Source: Mycobacterium sp.
GTDB taxonomy: Bacteria > Actinomycetota > Actinomycetes > Mycobacteriales > Mycobacteriaceae
Length of the DNA stretch: 7,278 nt
NCBI GenBank assembly: GCA_019246375.1
Contig: JAFAQO010000395.1
Coordinates: 1-7,278 of the forward strand
Direction of reading: 5' to 3'
The notes beneath the pieces are model-generated. The model was not told the origin of the DNA, made no database searches, and saw only the letters and a program-made list of their open reading frames with translations. Made by a program: the position numbers and the translations under genes. This document shows, piece by piece, positions 6,356 to 7,278 of the stretch (positions are counted from its first letter, which is position 1; each line of letters opens with the position of its first letter).

Positions 6356-6384
6356 CGCCCCGGGCACCGCTTGCGCGGTCGCCG

Positions 6385-7080
6385 CTAAAGGCCGAATTCG
6401 GCTGCCATTCCGTCGATACCGGCGCGGATGCCCTGCAGCGCATCGGCGTGGGTTCGCAATTTGGTCGCAGCATGCGCCTGCTGGTTGAGGGTCGCGAATT
6501 CCCGCGCGGCTTCTAAAGCCCGATCCAGCACCGCCTCCGGCAAAACGATCTCGTCAAGCCACCCCGCGGCGATGGCGGTTTCGCCGAAGAAAGTCTTGGC
6601 CAGACCGGCTGCCTGCTGATATGCCGACGGCGTCAGGCGCAGCTTCATGATCTCCAAAGCCGCGTACGGAATCGTCATACCGATCGCCACTTCGTTGGCC
6701 TGAATGTTGTACGCCGGGGCGGCCACTCGATGGTCGCCGCTGGACAGCAGGAACGCACCCATCGCGATGGCGTGGCCGGTGCAGGCCATCACCACCGGCT
6801 TGGGATACGACAACAGCCGATGCGCCAGCTCGAAGCCGCCTTTGAGCATGTCGATTGCCGGCTGCACCTCACCGGAGGTCAGGATCTTCAGGTCAAACCC
6901 GCCGCTGAACACCCGATGATTCCCGGCGATCACCACCGCCCCGACGTCGTCGCGGTCTGCGCTGTCCAGCGCCTCGTTGATCGCTTGCTGCATGGGCGGG
7001 CCCAACGCGTTGACCTTGCCGTCGTCGAGCGTGATGACGGCGATCGGTTCCTTGTGACGGTAGGTGACCGGGCCGCTCAT
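6385..7080 (-). CDS. echA3: Crotonase-family protein EchA3 (231 aa), annotated enoyl-CoA hydratase, possibly an isomerase
   Basis: A crotonase-fold protein acting on acyl-CoA thioesters, probably in fatty acid oxidation. From memory the sequence is near identical in length and many blocks to M. tuberculosis EchA3 (Rv0632c, 231 aa). Oxyanion-hole segments are visible at FSGGFDLK (58-65) and GHAIAMGAF (102-110). In classical enoyl-CoA hydratases two glutamates are catalytic. Here the position of the first is Phe110, while the second is kept as Glu130 (NIQANEVAIGM), a pattern seen in delta3-delta2-enoyl-CoA isomerases. The hydratase name is therefore doubtful. At 231 aa it is short for the family, which usually runs to about 255-260. 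The start is set by GGAGGAG at 7092-7086 with 5-nt spacing. It lies 15 bp downstream of the metallo-hydrolase stop, so the two probably form an operon, and it converges on the patatin gene. Confidence 0.93.
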   Translation of the reverse strand: MSGPVTYRHKEPIAVITLDDGKVNALGPPMQQAINEALDSADRDDVGAVVIAGNHRVFSGGFDLKILTSGEVQPAIDMLKGGFELAHRLLSYPKPVVMACTGHAIAMGAFLLSSGDHRVAAPAYNIQANEVAIGMTIPYAALEIMKLRLTPSAYQQAAGLAKTFFGETAIAAGWLDEIVLPEAVLDRALEAAREFATLNQQAHAATKLRTHADALQGIRAGIDGMAAEFGL

Positions 7081-7085
7081 GAAAA

Positions 7086-7092
7086 CTCCTCC
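7086..7092 (-). promoter_or_regulatory. Strong Shine-Dalgarno site of echA3
   Basis: On the minus strand GGAGGAG is followed by TTTTC and then ATG (7080). This is nearly the full anti-16S complement at 5-nt spacing and lies in the 15-bp gap after the upstream hydrolase stop codon, which leaves little room for a separate promoter and supports cotranscription. Confidence 0.8.
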
Positions 7093-7095
7093 AAT

Positions 7096-7278
7096 TCAGC
7101 CGCCCATCAGCATTCGCCACTGATCAAGATTTGACGCGCGGTAAACATAGTTGGATCGTCTGACCTTCGACAGCGCCGCGCTGGGTTCCACCGAATACCA
7201 GTGGCCGGGAAACACCGTCGGGTCCCCGGAAAGCTTTGCCAGCTGCTGCAGGCTGCGGTACATCTCGTCGGAGTCGCC
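7096..7278 (-). CDS. Metallo-beta-lactamase-fold hydrolase, glyoxalase II-like, C-terminal fragment (partial)
   Basis: The minus strand is open from the window edge (7278) to TGA at 7098-7096, giving the last 60 residues of a longer protein: GDSDEMYRSLQQLAKLSG at the start and LDQWRMLMGG at the end. VFPGHWYS (22-29) matches the C-terminal metal-ligand histidine motif (PGH) of the metallo-beta-lactamase superfamily, the one shared by glyoxalase II and related thioester or lactone hydrolases. From memory it resembles the end of M. tuberculosis Rv0634c, a possible glyoxalase II that lies close to echA3 there too. The N-terminal HxHxDH metal site is outside the window, so enzyme activity cannot be judged. 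It precedes echA3 by 15 bp and is probably its operon partner. Confidence 0.8.
   Translation of the reverse strand, partial: GDSDEMYRSLQQLAKLSGDPTVFPGHWYSVEPSAALSKVRRSNYVYRASNLDQWRMLMGG

Noticed and set aside
6375..6385. Short GCGG-tcg-CCGC hairpin between the convergent patatin and echA3 genes, considered as a bidirectional terminator
   Set aside because: The stem has only four base pairs, with no extension and no T-run on either side. No terminator can be supported in the 29-bp gap.
3571..6385. Shared 10-bp string gcggtcgccg at both ends of the four-gene block (3571 and 6375), considered as an attachment-site duplication
   Set aside because: The copy at 3571 is inside the nitroreductase gene, and the match is short and GC-rich, expected by chance in this base composition.

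Overview
The window looks like chromosomal DNA from a mycobacterium outside the M. tuberculosis complex. The base composition is GC-rich. The RecC, EchA3 and metallo-hydrolase proteins read, from memory, as close relatives of the M. tuberculosis products Rv0631c, Rv0632c and Rv0634c. In M. tuberculosis, as I recall it, recC and echA3 are direct neighbours on one strand. Here a block of four genes on the opposite strand sits between them.

Layout. Positions 1-86 (minus) hold the first 28 codons of recB, including its Walker A loop. Positions 86-3364 (minus) hold a complete recC whose stop codon shares one base with the recB start. A 105-bp divergent intergenic region (3365-3469) carries two separate perfect inverted repeats and a strong ribosome binding site. 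Next come a small nitroreductase-family flavoprotein (3470-3985, plus) and, only 9 bp later and in the same reading frame, a predicted membrane-anchored SAM-dependent methyltransferase (3995-4765, plus). A 97-bp spacer with an exact 18-bp palindrome (4784-4801) precedes a second plus-strand pair: cyanase cynS (4863-5318) and a patatin-like lipid acyl hydrolase (5333-6355). The patatin gene converges on echA3 (6385-7080, minus), with 29 bp between them. echA3 is preceded on its own strand by the last 60 codons of a metallo-beta-lactamase-fold (glyoxalase II-like) hydrolase (7096-7278, minus).

How they fit together. recC-recB is a translationally coupled DNA repair operon; in mycobacteria RecBCD serves mainly single-strand annealing. 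The hydrolase and echA3 form a second minus-strand operon, probably in acyl-CoA or thioester metabolism. The central block looks like two bicistronic units, nitroreductase-methyltransferase and cyanase-patatin, each preceded by perfect dyads that could be operators. Cyanase is the only one whose reaction can be named confidently: bicarbonate-dependent detoxification of cyanate to ammonia and CO2. No transposase, integrase, tRNA, rRNA or CRISPR array was seen, so this is an ordinary chromosomal accessory segment. The least explained points are the 18-bp palindrome, the in-frame TGA junction between the first two genes, and the pairing of cyanase with a patatin enzyme.
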